Assembly (NCBI RefSeq): GCF_001949145.1
Contig: NW_019091475.1
Span: 600,561-664,560, forward strand
DNA: 64,000 nucleotides
Direction: 5' to 3'
DNA from: Acanthaster planci
Taxonomy: Eukaryota > Echinodermata > Asteroidea > Valvatida > Acanthasteridae
Below the pieces are notes generated by a model, which worked only from the letters and a program-made list of their open reading frames with translations, ran no database searches and was not told the origin of the DNA. Numbering within the stretch: position 1 is the first letter of the stretch; each line of letters opens with the position of its first letter. The translations under genes and the position numbers were made by a program. Below, piece after piece: positions 26,401-38,986 of the stretch.

Positions 26401-29400
26401 TAAATATGACCCTCATTAAAAGTCACATGGCAAATGTAAGTTTCTGATAAATTTGTAACTTAAATTTGATACCAAGCTAGGGGGATGTTTCTGCAAAATT
26501 TGGTTGCCCTTAGAAATGGTAGACAATGTGCCAGGGTTCTGCAGGAGGGCTTTGTTTTTCTTTTCGTCCGCTGAAAGAGAGACCCATTCCGAGCCAAAGT
26601 ATAGGCAGTTGGACCAGACATCATGTAAATGGAGTCTACAGTCGTGGATGAAAAAAGTCTTGCAGTGTCCTTTGTAAGAATGTGCACGAGGCCAGGCTGA
26701 GACGTACATGACAACCCCCCGAGCGACTACTCACTGTGAAAATTGTGGCCAGGATGGCAAAGACAAGGAAAGTAGTGACGTTGCGGCTGACAGCATCAAC
26801 ATCCACCTCCATGGCATCTAGTTCCTTCTTCCTCAGGGCGTACGTCACCCACAGAGCCACAGTGCCGCCTGCAAGCAAAACAGAAGGCAAACTAGATCAA
26901 CTTGTCTATAAATTGCCGAGGTCCACAGCTCCAAGGCATGGGCCTATGTCACAGAGACTTCAACCATTCAAAAACCAGAAATGTGAAAAACAATCTGGAG
27001 GATCTAGATAAATTTTGGACATTGTCTATTCTCTGTATAAAGAAACCTCTTACAACAAAATACAACTTTAGCGCAGGACTTGAAATTCCAGGCCTTTCAA
27101 AGTTTATTTTAATTTTTCTACCAATTTCAAACAAGGTCCTGGCTACGAGGTAATTTTATATCCAGTCCACTAAGGCCTTGTTATAACAAGACTTGACCGG
27201 AGCACTGTACAGGATGGCAGCTAGCACGAATTTTTTACACATCAGCCAAGTCCCTTTTCATATTAGATGATCTGAGAAGCAAAACTTTTCACATCCTCAC
27301 TTCTAAACACATCTCCATGCTCTTTCTGAAGGCAATTTTTCAAAACGATTCTGAAGGCTTGGGGATGTACGTAGCCAGAAGGGCCTAGGCATGCAGGGTC
27401 AACTCACCTATTGCTCCCAGAATGGAGACAATGTAGATGAGCCAGACAATGACAGACGCCACAAGGCGAATCAGGAATACCATAATGAATGCCAACGCTG
27501 TCAACAGAAACAGAAAATGTTTACAATTTACTGTTAAATCTAAAATAAACGCAGTGAAAACTTGTTATGAATTAAGTGTTTAAAAACGGCTGTCTTTCTC
27601 AGGAATAATCAAAGTCAGAGCTGCCAACCGCACTTGACCAAAAATCCTATGATTTTTACCTTAAATTTAACAAATCCTATTCTTCACTGCTGCATAACTT
27701 GGAGCTTGATTCGTATGCGAATGATCGAAAAAGAAACAATCTGGGCCCTGGACTGATTTTGCGTACGGCGCACAGACAAACTGCACAAAGAAGCAGCAAC
27801 AGACAATAAAAGGCCTCATGGATGGACATTGTGTCATGCCTGTTGTATGTGGTTGCATGGAATTGCATGGAACATCACCGACGACTGATGTTACCGTGCG
27901 AAATTAACTTATGAAAAAGATCAATCTTCAAGCAAAACAACAGGTAAAAATCTAAAATAACTACAAAGCTTATTTTTTGTAAATCGTATTTTATTGAGAA
28001 AATCGTAGTGCCGTATTGTCACTGAAAAATCATACGAAATACGATAAAATTGTACTGGTTGGCAGCTCTGCAAAGTGATACGCAAAGATCCAAACTGGGC
28101 ACTACTGGGCTAAAGTTGCCACGACTTAGAAGATACCATGCCTGAGTCTATACATTATGCCGATGTTCTGCACATTCAATTTTCCTTGGATGATGTGTCT
28201 TGCACACTGGGATTTTTAAGATCCTGCGATGCACAAATGAGTGCAGAGCAACAGGCAGGGCCGATTTCAACAAGGTCACTCTTGGTAAAATTTTGCGTCG
28301 GTGGGATGCAGATTTAAACAGTTGGCTTGCCCTACACAACTTGACCACTTCTGCAATGTGTGCTCCGTGCTTGCCAAGAAGTTGCAGTGACAAAAAAACG
28401 CGAGCTTGCTCGGGTGTGACTTGAACCAGCAATCTCTCATTTAGTGGTGCAGCAATCTCAACGACATTGACAGCTTTACGGTTTTCAACTGGAGTTCATT
28501 CATCAGAGCAGTAATAATTGGAAACTGTAGCTGATGAGAAGGTGAAAGTTAACAGCGCCAAGTGAACATTGGGGGGGGACAAAACAGAATGATACATGAC
28601 AAGGCAGAGTGAACAAAGACACGGCCAGAGCTACTGACCCAATGCGATGCCGCACATGCCCAGGATGGCCCAGCGCGCCATGTACAGGTCGGCCATGATC
28701 TTGGAGATGAGGCGGGAGGAATTCAGGAAGTTGATCAGGGCTGCGATGGCGTCCTTGCCCAACTCCTGAATGTCGTCGGGGACGCAGCGGTTCAGCACAA
28801 CATCGCTGTTGGAGAAAACAAATAAAATTTCACTTAAAAAGGGCCGTGTGCACATGCTCAAGGGCACTATGTAGCCCACCTGTAACATCCCGAAACAGGA
28901 GAAGGAGGCCAAATTCAAGGAGCTGCCGGGGGCAGTTACAAGCACAGGAAAAGGTGTGCTTAACAAGAATTGATTACCAGCTCAACCCTACCTCCTCCAC
29001 CCACTACTTTGAGCCTCCGTGAGTGTGTGGACTCAATGTGGAGTTGAGAAACACTCAAGCGTGGGGCCCCAGGTATTCATGTCATACGGTCGTGCAAGCA
29101 GAATTTGTCATGACATATTCAAACGCCTTCTGTGCAAGGAGCGCGGAAAATCCCTGCACGCCTATGTGTTCTCCGGAAAGCTACTGGTTAAAGGCCTCAT
29201 TCACAAGCAGTGGATGTATTGGATTATACCCTACCTTCCATACACGATGGCCGGACATGGCCCGTCCAGTCCCCGTGGGGTGCTCTCGTAGTCAGCCACC
29301 TTCACGTCGTAGTCGCACAGCTTGGATCCCGTATCCTCGGCAAACTTCTTGATGTCTGCAGTGGTGTTCAGCATCTCCTGTGGACACTGCGAAACGCAGA

Positions 29401-31208
29401 TCTCCAACGAGGGGCCTGGCTGTCGGATGTCCATGAAAAAGACACGACTGGGCAACAGATTTAAACAGGGAAAAAAAAGAGAGAAATTGCACAAGTTACA
29501 TCTTTTGAGGTTTAAGTTCATAATCCTTCGTAATCATTTCCCGCTCAGGTTCTTGAAAAACCACTAGCAGCTGTATGTTGGATTTTGATGGTTTGTGGGG
29601 CTAGGAGTCTAGTTTAAGTACAAAGAATGTGCTGTTTTGGAAGCTGCAAAGACGTGACGGGGAGGAATTTATAGGGTATTTATAAAGCCTTTTGAATAAA
29701 CTGTAGAATAAAATTCATGTGCAACATTGTTACCAATCACTGGATTGACAATCACTACTTCCAACTCTTCCCTCCAAACAAACACCAAATTTTTCTGGAA
29801 TCTGCACATTTTGAATGAACACTAGCACCTGCACTTCTACAAAGTGCTTTGACCAAAACAACAAGAATTTTAAGAACCAAGCAGCAACGAGACAGTGGAA
29901 GTTTGAAAAAGTTGAGGGACCTACCCTCTGTCTGTCATGTCCATGCCTGACTGGGTCACATTCTCAATCTTGGAGTTTTTCATCCCACAGATGTTGCCGT
30001 AGCTGTCATAGCCGTAGATGAGGCGGATCACATTACCGGTGGCGATGGAGTAGCCAGCAATGAAGAACTGTGGTGCGCGACGGAGTGAAATGAATAGATG
30101 TACGAGTTAGGGTTGCTGCAGGCAGCCAGCCTATGCCCCAGAGTCTCATCAGTGAAACTATCAGCTTTGTGCCATCCAACTGTATAAATGATTAGTGTGC
30201 TGTTGGTTGCATCATTCCCTGATGGTCACATGGGGTTATGAGCTTTGCTTTCTCATTTTAAATATATTTTTTTTCACCTTCATATTTTAAAAATTATTCA
30301 AATTCTAACGACTTTGTGAATTTTGCTCATTTTGATACACATGTGATAGCTGTCCTATGCTTTAAAAATTGTCTCAATTCAGCCTCTGCCCGCGACAACC
30401 AATTTACTTCAGCATGTTCAATGCGATCATGCCAGCAGACTACACGTGCATTGCCAGCCTGGGAAACTACGGGTTGTGACTCCCATGCAATTGGGTGAAC
30501 AGAACACTCAAAAAGATGTGACAAATCCTCACCATGCCCACCCAGAAGAGGAGGAAGATGATACAGCACAGGCAATCGGTACATCCTCGCTTCTCAATGG
30601 GCGTCAACTTCCCGGAGTCTGGGGCCTGCCGAGTGTAGATCCCATCAAATACACGTATATGACAATGAATGTTTCCAACCCCAAGGAAATGCATGTAAAT
30701 TTCAAATGAAATCCTACTGCACAGACAGCTTTAAGTGAAAGATGGAACAAAGGGGGCGTTGGGGTACTCTGTGGTTTACTGATACTTATAGCGTCAATCC
30801 TTTTTGCTGTGCTTCCAATTTTAGGAGCCAGCTGTTGCATGTAACTTGTAAGTTTGTGGATTCTTTATACACATGAATCTAAGGTTTTGCTGAATGTGTT
30901 ATAGCAACTGAAGTAACAATGTACATTATGTTTGCACATTTTGCTTCCGTCAACAAACCCTAACCAAAAACCTTCAAGAAAGGATGTTTCTTTGAGGTTT
31001 TGGCCCAACATCTGAGCACTGAGCCTGATAAACCCCCTGAAAGTAAACATACAACGAATGTACCATTGTATTCCATTACAGTGGAGGATATCAAGAAGGG
31101 TTGTGAAACAAAATGCCCACAGAATTAAGGCTTAACTCTAACCCAAAACTCTGGTTAAAGTGATCTTACGTCTTCTGCAGAGCCAATGCAAGTACAGCCG
31201 CATGCCAT
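17101..31208 (-). CDS. SLC44A1: Choline transporter-like protein 1 (SLC44A1/CTL1), full coding region
   Basis: Exons: 31208-31170, 30625-30533, 30067-29925, 29447-29235, 28805-28639, 27497-27408, 26868-26735, 26097-25911, 25304-25136, 23927-23787, 23333-23218, 22527-22490, 22119-21991, then 19949-19857 or 18918-18826, then 18024-17929 and 17412-17101. All phases join, giving about 719 residues with one of the two alternative exons; human CTL1 is about 657. Signatures: N-terminal [83 protein letters not shown]. It is a multi-pass plasma or organelle membrane choline transporter. The large loop after helix 1 contains NVT and NTT glycosylation sequons. Donors at 28638 (GTCAGT) and 25910 (GTTAGC) are weak but required by phase. 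Exon 1 codes only 13 residues. Confidence 0.95.
18826..18918 (-). other. SLC44A1: SLC44A1 alternative exon 14b (93 nt, membrane helix)
   Basis: 31 codons, phase 0 at both ends, with acceptor TGTAG and donor GTAAGG. It encodes [20 protein letters not shown] ending SVYE. Same length, phase and helix register as 19949-19857, so either exon can join exon 13 to exon 15. Including both would add an extra helix and reverse downstream topology, so mutual exclusion is expected. Confidence 0.88.
19857..19949 (-). other. SLC44A1: SLC44A1 alternative exon 14a (93 nt, membrane helix)
   Basis: 31 codons, phase 0 at both ends, with acceptor GGCAG and donor GTATGG. It encodes a helix containing [20 protein letters not shown] and ends SIYE, matching the penultimate helix region of CTL1. 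The exon at 18918-18826 encodes a diverged version of the same 31 residues (17 of 31 identical). Confidence 0.88.
24377..24973. repeat. AACCC-type short tandem array with assembly gap
   Basis: Units of CCAACC and CCAGACCCAACC fill 24377-24478 and 24827-24940, decaying to AAGCC units by about 24973. The 348 Ns at 24479-24826 sit inside the array. It lies in the SLC44A1 intron between exons 25304-25136 and 23927-23787. The transcribed RNA would be G-rich (GGTTGGGTT), a potential quadruplex former. Open frames across it are artefacts of the low-complexity sequence. Confidence 0.95.
27616..28070. mobile_element. hAT-like MITE in SLC44A1 intron
   Basis: Exact 14-bp inverted ends CAGAGCTGCCAACC and GGTTGGCAGCTCTG bound 455 bp with no transposase. 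Subterminal parts are also roughly complementary (AAAAATCCTATGATTTTTA against AAAAATCATACGAAATACG). The word CAAAGT lies beside both ends, suggestive of a degraded target duplication. Confidence 0.82.
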
Positions 31209-34058
31209 CCTGTTAATGGTCTCTGGACACCCTCGATGTCAAGAGCTCAGACCTGTCCAACTAAACGATAAAAAAGAGATGTGATTTTAAAAACAATGTT
31301 TTTTAAAATGTGCTCGAATTTAAGATCTATTCAGTATGCTTTTCTATGATGACCAAAGTCCTATGAGTACAGGAATCATAAATATGATGGATTGGAATAT
31401 GAAAGTAGCACTTATTGACCTTGAACACTTATCAAAAGGCTCAAATTAGTCATGTATTTGACGAAAGCTTGCCGACATGTGCCTGACAAGACAGCTGCGC
31501 ATTCTTGAATCTCGACTAGATTGAACTTGGCTAACGCTTGCACTGACAAGTGGGGACATGTCCAACAGTCCTTGACAAGGGATATACCAATGACAACTGT
31601 ATCCTGTTTGATGGGAGTCTGGCAAGGAATGCAGAACGTGAGCTTCAAAGGGGGAAAAAAATGAATCATGCTGACAGTGTTCATCGTGCACTGCAAGCGT
31701 GTGGAGCTGGGCAGGCCTTCACCATATTAAGGGGAAATTTTCTTCCGTTAGGCAGATCAGCAAAGAGTGGTGGAAACATTTCGCTGTCCCCACTATATTA
31801 TTTTGGTCCCCACAAAATCAGTGCAATGACAAGTCTATGTGTACCCATAACTTCAGAACAAGTATGGTTTAGTGGCCATGTGGGGGGGTGGGGAATTCCA
31901 GGTGCAATGCATGCCTGGTGGTGGTTGGCGTGGTTGTGTTATGAATAGATTTCAAAACAAATATCAGTGACTTCATTGACATGTTGAGCTCTGTGTGAAA
32001 AACACTACTAACATTTCAACACTTAATTTTGAACAGTTACGTGTACATTATGCAAAATGCAACCAACTTGGTTGGAACTCCTCAGTGTCAGAGCTCTCAT
32101 CTTTTCAACAGTAACTGCTGACAAAAAAAAGTGGAAGTATGACAAAGTTGTGAGATTTAATTCAGAATTGAAATACACACTGTACTTAATCTGATTAATC
32201 TCAACACCATTTTATAATGTTTGTATATTTTGTTATATTACAAAATGTTTCTTTTGATCTTTTAAAATCATTAGTTTGGAGGATGTTAAAATCATAGAGG
32301 AAAGCAACCCCACGTGTCCAGACACCGATTTCCTCTACGATCTTTACATAGTCATTGACAACAAGCTCAACAATGCCTTAGGTTTCCAGGTCAAGGTTGT
32401 CTGCTGTTGGAAACATTTTTTACCGTACAGTGAGTGTGCAAGCTATTCATTAGTCCGATCACTGATACAGGAAGTTGAGGAATGAAACCCTGGCGGGCTT
32501 TGTCTGCACAATGGGCATTGAAGAAAACCAGACGACACAAACACAAGCAGTACATGTATACATCGACGAGAACAAATTTGAAGTGCAGAGGTTAGGCGAT
32601 TCATCCATTCCACACACCATCAAAGAACAAATCTATTGGTGCTGTCAAGATTCGGTAGCTCTGAACAAAGTCTGACCAAAAATCCAGTCAGCCCTGAACA
32701 TGCAGAGCAATGCTGCACAGAAACCCATGATCATTGGGTAAAACTTGTGACCGTTTGTGCTCGTGAACACAACCGGGGAAAAACATTGGAAACGAAATAC
32801 ATGAGGGGAATAATTCTTTGACAGAGACTGACGTATTGTGTGACACACAGTGCAGGTTGCCTTCAGTTTTTGACAATGTACATGTAAGAGAAGAAATTCT
32901 TTTCTCAGTGAAAAAAAGTCTGGAAACCTGTTCCTTCTTAAGTGGTTCACAAAATATTTCTGAAACATATGTTAACTGTGCAGGTGAAATACATGTAACT
33001 ATTCCTCAATCAGCTTGTTTCAGAACTTTTTAAAAACCAGAAGCCCATGATCAAATTTTTTTGAAGGATTCAAAACCAAGGAGGCCTTACCTTACTGACG
33101 TCATACAGCCCTGTGTTACGTATATGTATTGTGGTTAGTACCTGATATGACCCACACAACCACCATTAGTTTCTAACCATATACCGGTAACATACTTTTC
33201 ATCAATGGGAAGGTTATTCCTTGAATGATATTAAGACTGGATGAGCAACAGCATCTTTTTCTCTTGCAGCAGAAACTCCCATCATTTTTTTTTTTCAAAT
33301 ATTTGGTTTCGAATTGAAACCAGATGGTTTGAAACGCCAACACTGGCTGAAAAAAAAAATCGGATTCAAGTCATACCTTAACGTGACAGATTGGTTCAAA
33401 CTGTATAAGCAAAAATCCTGCAAATAGACCTTCTTTTATGAGGGGATACCATAATTCTACGGCGGCTTTGAATAAGTGGAATATTCAATAACTGACCGAA
33501 TATTCGATTCGCCATTTTTCGGTTCAAATATTTGAGTAAAGCATGCCATATGGCAAATACATGTACACATGCCTGTAAAAATCTATGCAACATAAAGCGC
33601 AAAACCAAGTCGTGTCAACCAGCTCTGTGAAATACTGATCACCGGCATACAACAGGCAAGAGACATGCACGTAGGGGTGTTCATTTATGGGTGGTACGGG
33701 AACCGGGTACTTGATTCCTGCAATAAGCAGGTGCCTGTGATGACTATTAAAATCATAACAAAACCCTGGAAGTAAAGTATCTTTCCGCATGTCTCCACCC
33801 ATTTTACTGCAAAGCTGAAGGCCCACTCATTTTCCCCAGTATGTACTTTATCAAATGTTATGCGAGTTGTCTGCTGAGTAGCACTAGGAACATGTACTTA
33901 CAATGTAACTGGTTCTTTTTTTGTTGATTCAGCCAATGTTTAAGCTACATGTATGTAATGTGGAATATGAATATGGAATAGGCCATGTGACTGAATTTGA
34001 AAGAATTAACATGGCATGGTAATTAAAAGTCAGTGAGGTTACGAGAAGAAATACTCAG

Positions 34059-34563
34059 TAGGGCTACAGTGTAAGTCGATTCAAATAATTCACTATTCGA
34101 ATATTCAACCTTCAATGCAATTGGATATCCGAATATTCGGTCGTACCGACCGGCGGATTGTTGATGAACAAAACATAAACAAAATCAGTTGCAATAACGC
34201 ACACAATTGTACATTACAATTAATATTATAGCTGCTCACATCTAGGAGTATCTCCAGCCACGATTTAGCAAGATTTAAGAGATGAACAATAGGAATACTT
34301 CTTGCCCTGTTGAAAATTTCTATTCCTTTTAAATTGTTTAATGAATAATTTACTTTTTGAATCGTACAATTTCTGACGCTTTTCATTTGGATCTGCTTAA
34401 AACAAGCCTTCATGGTGCAATTTTTCTCATTACAAACAAAAGAAAAGTTTCTCTACCTTATCATGAATTTTGCATTCGAATATTCAAATTCAGAAAATAA
34501 TATTCGAATACATATTTGATAATCGATCGAAATTCTATAATCCAGGTATTCTGCAAAGCCCTA
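34059..34563. mobile_element. hAT-like MITE with exact 8-bp target duplication
   Basis: Begins TAGGGCT and ends AGCCCTA, flanked on both sides by ATACTCAG (34051-34058 and 34564-34571), a perfect 8-bp direct repeat typical of hAT insertion. Subterminal AT-rich TCGAATATTC palindromes occur at both ends. It is 505 bp with no transposase. A related copy starts at 63588. Confidence 0.88.
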
Positions 34564-35587
34564 ATACTCAGGGAGACAGAGACACAAAAGGTCATATGGA
34601 CCCAGCGAATAATTGTGAGCAAGTTTGTTTTAGATATAAAATACCTAACTTAGCAACCACCCTTCCTAATCTAAAATGTTTGCACCACCAAGAGTGGCAC
34701 TTTTCACGAAATTCTATGGATACAGGAAGCAATTCTACAATCAAAACAGAAGACAAACAGCACTTCTTCAAGTCTCCGTACCTCACGCAATACGTCTAGG
34801 ATTGGCAAGTGGTAAAATTGGATTAATCAGTGCAGGGAAAAAAATCGCAAGCTTCCCCTAAAAACCTATTGGAAAACTTAACTCACTCAAAGGCAACAAA
34901 ACATGATACGTCAACCCCAAGTTAGCTGTCGGGAGTAGTGAGTACATGGACTCTCTCTAGCCAAAATAAAGTGAACCCCACCATCTGCAATCTAGACATT
35001 GGGAAATAATTGTCAGTAAATGGCGGCCATTTAATGGCCTCAAAAATGCTTTATTCAACACTTTTTCTAACAATTTATTGGGAAGTAATCCAAAGGAAAA
35101 AGCCACTTTTCCTCCTGAAATGTGGGAACATTTTACACAGACTTCTTTGGATAATAAAATCCATAAAATGGAATCGGGTTCCCGTAATCAATGGTTGGGT
35201 TATAGGTACCCAACCACAGGTACCTGTCATGTCTCTACTTTTAAATGACTCAGAATGCAGTTTAACTTGGTGCACATTAAAACAAAATAACAAATAATGC
35301 AAATGTTACAGTCACCATGGCCACACATGGAACCATTCATCTGTCTAAACACGCCTAGTCCAGCCTCGATATAAGTTGAATCAACATGGCAGGTGTGCCT
35401 TTTCTGTATCAGTAAATTATTCTTGAAACTGAATTCTGTAGGCCTATGTCCGGTAACTGTGATCACATCAAAACTGTGCATTGGACATTGCAGCACTCAG
35501 GAATCAGTCGTCTGGGTGCATGTGCCAACACGGCATGCTTTTGGTAACTGGTCTGCCAGTGTGGCGTGCCGTGACGTCGTCTCCAAG

Positions 35588-36300
35588 AGATTTTGTTCAC
35601 CAATTTCTCGCTTCCACCCAATGACTGTTGCTCCGTTCCCCAATAACTGTTGCTCCGTTCATGCCATTCGTGTCTATCAGACTGTACATGCGTCGAACCC
35701 ACCAATGACCACGCTTGCTCTGCATCTTGCTCGACCATTTTCAGTGGCAGAGGATGACATCTTGCGTTGTTTTCATCGTGGGATCGTCCTGGCTGCTAGT
35801 GCTGCTGTGACCTGGAAACACACATCGGGTGAGACTCGCGACATGTGCTGCCCTGTCTAGTGGTGACAGATTGTGAGACTTACATGTACATGTAAATCCC
35901 CCTGCCACCAAAAATGGTTGAACCAAGATGCGGACCAAGCACGGTCACTGGTGGGCTCGACGCTTGCACAGTAACTGAACGGCACGAATGGAGTGACAGT
36001 CAAATGGGTGGAAGCGAGAAATTGGTGAGCAAAAATCTTCTTTTTTCAAAAATACTCTGCCTCATGCTCTGAAACTTTGTTAGGGCCTATCCTGTTTTTT
36101 AAGAGGTATAGATTAATCACGGTTTGCTGACACGGGAAAATTTCATTTCTCTTACACCTGTGAACCTTTCCACCCCAAAAATTCGATTTCAAAACCCATA
36201 GCGTTACGACACCATGTACTACTAATGTAGACGTACATGTTGGCCTACACCTTTTAATTATACTCCGAAGTCACACAGCTTATCTTCGACTCGAGTCGAA
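35588..36300. mobile_element. Large foldback element
   Basis: The left arm from about 35600 (TCACCAATTTCTCGCTTCCA) is inverted at about 36025-35850, leaving a loop of about 100-150 bp. The sequence outside the right arm continues to about 36300 and matches the reverse complement of the repeat in DOHH intron 1. The left arm contains a small internal duplication of AACTGTTGCTCCGTTC. It ends near an exact 18-bp palindrome, CTTCGACTCGAGTCGAAG, at 36284-36301. Confidence 0.75.
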
Positions 36301-36550
36301 GTAAGCCTAGGCCTAGATGTTCATGTAAAAATAGTGTACAATACTATCCATGCATGTGAACAGGAGATGATGCAGATTTTTTCACGTTCATGACTTGGCC
36401 TACCTGTACTACAACGTCCGACTAAATTTTGAGGGATCGGGTAGAACCGCTGCACAGAACGCTCTTTTGCTAGTTGTTGTAGCAAAAATCAGCTCACTCA
36501 ATCATACGAGACCTGTACTGTCAGATCTGGAGAAAATGAACCAAGGTCCC

Positions 36551-36737
36551 GACGCTTCGTAGCCTTTCGTCAAGGCCTGGGTGGCTGTGTACTGCAAAAC
36601 GACTGGACAGACTAGGAGCCGGAGATCAGGCAAGCAAGTGGCGCAGCCGCTCGTGCGTGTGGTCTCCGGTCCAGTAGCTTATTTGCAGTTACACACACAC
36701 AGCCACGAAGGCCTTGACGAAAGGCTAGGCGCTTCGG
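36551..36737. repeat. Long inverted repeat
   Basis: 36551-36599 (CTTCGTAGCCTTTCGTCAAG through GTGGCTGTGTACTGCAAA) is repeated inverted at 36682-36737, about 48 bp per arm with few mismatches. The loop itself contains a smaller inverted pair (CCGGAGA/TCTCCGG). It sits in a CpG-rich stretch that could be the SLC44A1 promoter region. Confidence 0.8.
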
Positions 36738-37356
36738 CGCGCGCTGAAAAAACGTTGTAAACTAGGCCATGTCCGAAACGGACTTCCACAGCTACGGCTA
36801 GGTCTATTGTCTGCGCGTCTCCACGCATTTCCAAGGGAGCGAAGACCTAGACCTAGCTCTAGACAAGATATTATCCACAAACCCACAAAAGTATGACAAA
36901 ACAAGAGAGGGCGGCGTTCAAAGTGGGTGGGGCTCATTGCTCCGGGAACTTCAAATTTCTGTCCTTTCTCGGCCGACGGTCTGTCAAGCCAGGCACGGTT
37001 CTAGAACCCACACCATTCGCACGTGACGTCGCTTTCTATTTTTCGCTGCTTGATCATGGATTATTTTAATGTTTTGAAAATACAGACCTCCTGCTCGAAT
37101 ATTTTCCAGCCTTTTTGCGGGGGGCAGACAAAATTTTTAAGGGGGGCTAAAGACCCCACCCCAACCATAGACCCACGCCTTCGACTACCCACAAACAAAT
37201 GAGGCTTATTAAAAATAGCCTATGTCTGGAACGAGGCAAAAATATATTATGGTATTGCCCGATCAAGAACACGCTGAAGTGAGTTTTGTCCTTAAATAAA
37301 TTTCAGGGCAACAAATTTGGGGGTACAAGTAATAAACTTTGAACATTTACCTTTTT

Positions 37357-37404
37357 CACAAAGCGTACTCGGGTTGGACTCGAACCCACCCGAGTACGCT
37401 TGTG
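37357..37404. repeat. Short near-perfect palindrome with a tRNA B-box-like word
   Basis: AAGCGTACTCGGG and CCCGAGTACGCTT pair around a 15-nt loop. The minus strand reads GGGTTCGAGTCC, like a tRNA T-arm or RNA polymerase III B box. The rest of a tRNA fold is absent, so I do not call a tRNA. Confidence 0.65.
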
Positions 37405-37849
37405 GTTTTTTTCACAAGCCTTCGGGGGCATACACTGAGTATACAATGTTAAACTGTATGTCGGCAGGGTAAAAACTCCAAAATTAATTTACATCCCCCC
37501 GGCGCAAATCCATCCTTGAAATAGGGGGAAAAATTTAAAGAAAAGTAGGAAAAAACACCCTCTTGGAATCAAATTAAGAACAGTTCTGAACGGGGAATAT
37601 TATCTGCAAAAGCGTCGCTTGTTAAAAGCAGTACTGAATTCGGATCGGGTGCCTTCTTTTAGTTTGGGCGAGTTGGGCGCATGGTTCCAGTGAGGGTCTT
37701 CGTTCGAGTCACTGGGACGGGGGATCAGAGGTTGGAGTCATTACTGGGCATTTTAACCTCACATAATATCTCCATTGGCATAATTAAGTCCAACTTAGAT
37801 ACATAATACACATACATCAACATCATTGTATTTCCTGGTCAGAGAGCAT

Positions 37850-38310
37850 AGTTGTAAACTCAAGTCACTTGAATTGGACTCGAGTTCCTATTTTTGTGGC
37901 TGGTGGCTTGACTTGTAACTGCTAGTTTCTGACTTGTGACTTATAACTTGAACTTGCAAAAAAGACTTGTGACTTGACTTGGACTTGCACATTATGACTT
38001 GTTCCAACACAAGTCAGGGAACTACTCAGTCAAACCCACTAAGTTTTAAAATTTGACCATCACTTGCGTTCTTAAAATAATCAGCGTAAAACTTAGCTCT
38101 ACTTTGGTCTTGCCTGCTCAAGGCCACATCTAAACCATTTGGCTGTGGCTTTAAATCACACATTGCGCTATTTGAATTGTACATGGATAAAGACTTATTG
38201 CTTAAAGACTCAAATACTTGATTTGACTTGACTCGACGAGTTATTAAATGACTTGTGAGTTGACTTGTGACTGGATCAAATGACTTGTGACTTGGCTTAG
38301 ACTTGCAAAA
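37850..38310. repeat. Degenerate GACTTG-rich repeat
   Basis: GACTTG/CAAGTC hexamers occur many times at about 37860-38020 and 38210-38310, around a core of about 190 bp without them. It looks like a repeat element with simple-sequence ends. No coding sense. Confidence 0.7.
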
Positions 38311-38986
38311 ATTCTCGCTGCCACCTCTGTCAGAGACAGGAAGAGAGAGGGGGGAGGGGGAGATAATGGATTTTCCATTACTGCATAATATATGCATGAT
38401 CTCAGCCAAAGAACACGAGAGAGAATTAAATCAAAACAACCGTTTGCCCATTTTGTTCTAAGCACCGCAACCGTGGAAAGTTTGCCGGGAACTTGAAATA
38501 CCCTCACTGTTCAGCAAATTTTTGTGTTATAAGCATACGCTTTGCTTAACAATATGCAGAGCCTTGAAATTAGGGGGCTATGAGCTGTCTAAATGCAATA
38601 AAAACTTGTTTTTGCCGAAGTTTACGCTAATGGGTATTCCGAACAAGTCCTTCTCATTGTCAAGTCATAAATGGCGGAGTGGTTATTAATGAATTAAGAT
38701 ATGTCCATTGTCATAACATTCTCCATGTTCGTTTTATTGTTTTAAAAGTACAAGGAAATATTTGGATTCAGTTATTAAAGATAACCCACATACTATGATA
38801 TTAACGTAGATATCTTACGATGCTTTTAAAGGAAGTGAAGAATTAAATCAGAAATAGTTAAATTAAAAACAATTTACTTCCTTCTTTTGGAAATCTTTTC
38901 TAGGTCCTTGTGGTATGCAAATGGAAACATCGCGAATAAAACAAGGAAAAAGGACCATCCCTACTAATACAACACATGCAAAGATC

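Larger units (their letters stand above)
31209..38986. other. Upstream interval between divergent SLC44A1 and TIE-like genes
   Basis: No confident coding exon. It should hold the SLC44A1 promoter and perhaps 5' untranslated exons; the most GC- and CpG-rich part is about 36540-37030. Much of the rest is repeat: a hAT-like MITE at 34059-34563, a foldback at 35588-36300, hairpins at 36551-36737 and 37357-37404, and a GACTTG-rich block at 37850-38310. Adjacent short frames at 32276-33033 do not form a recognisable protein. Confidence 0.55.

Noticed and set aside
32276-33033. Four adjacent short plus-strand frames that could be a broken gene
   Set aside because: Codon content is AT-rich like introns, no motif is recognisable, the frames do not join by plausible splice sites, and the stretch lies upstream of SLC44A1 where UTR or spacer is expected.
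34105-34413. Minus-strand frame of 102 codons, similar to one at 63739-63975
   Set aside because: Both lie within copies of the TAGGGCT MITE. The similarity is element homology; the two frames are disrupted differently and no transposase motif is present.
37680-37740. Possible tRNA gene around GTTCGAGTCAC
   Set aside because: It has a B-box-like word but no acceptor stem, no D or anticodon arms at correct spacing, and no matching A box.
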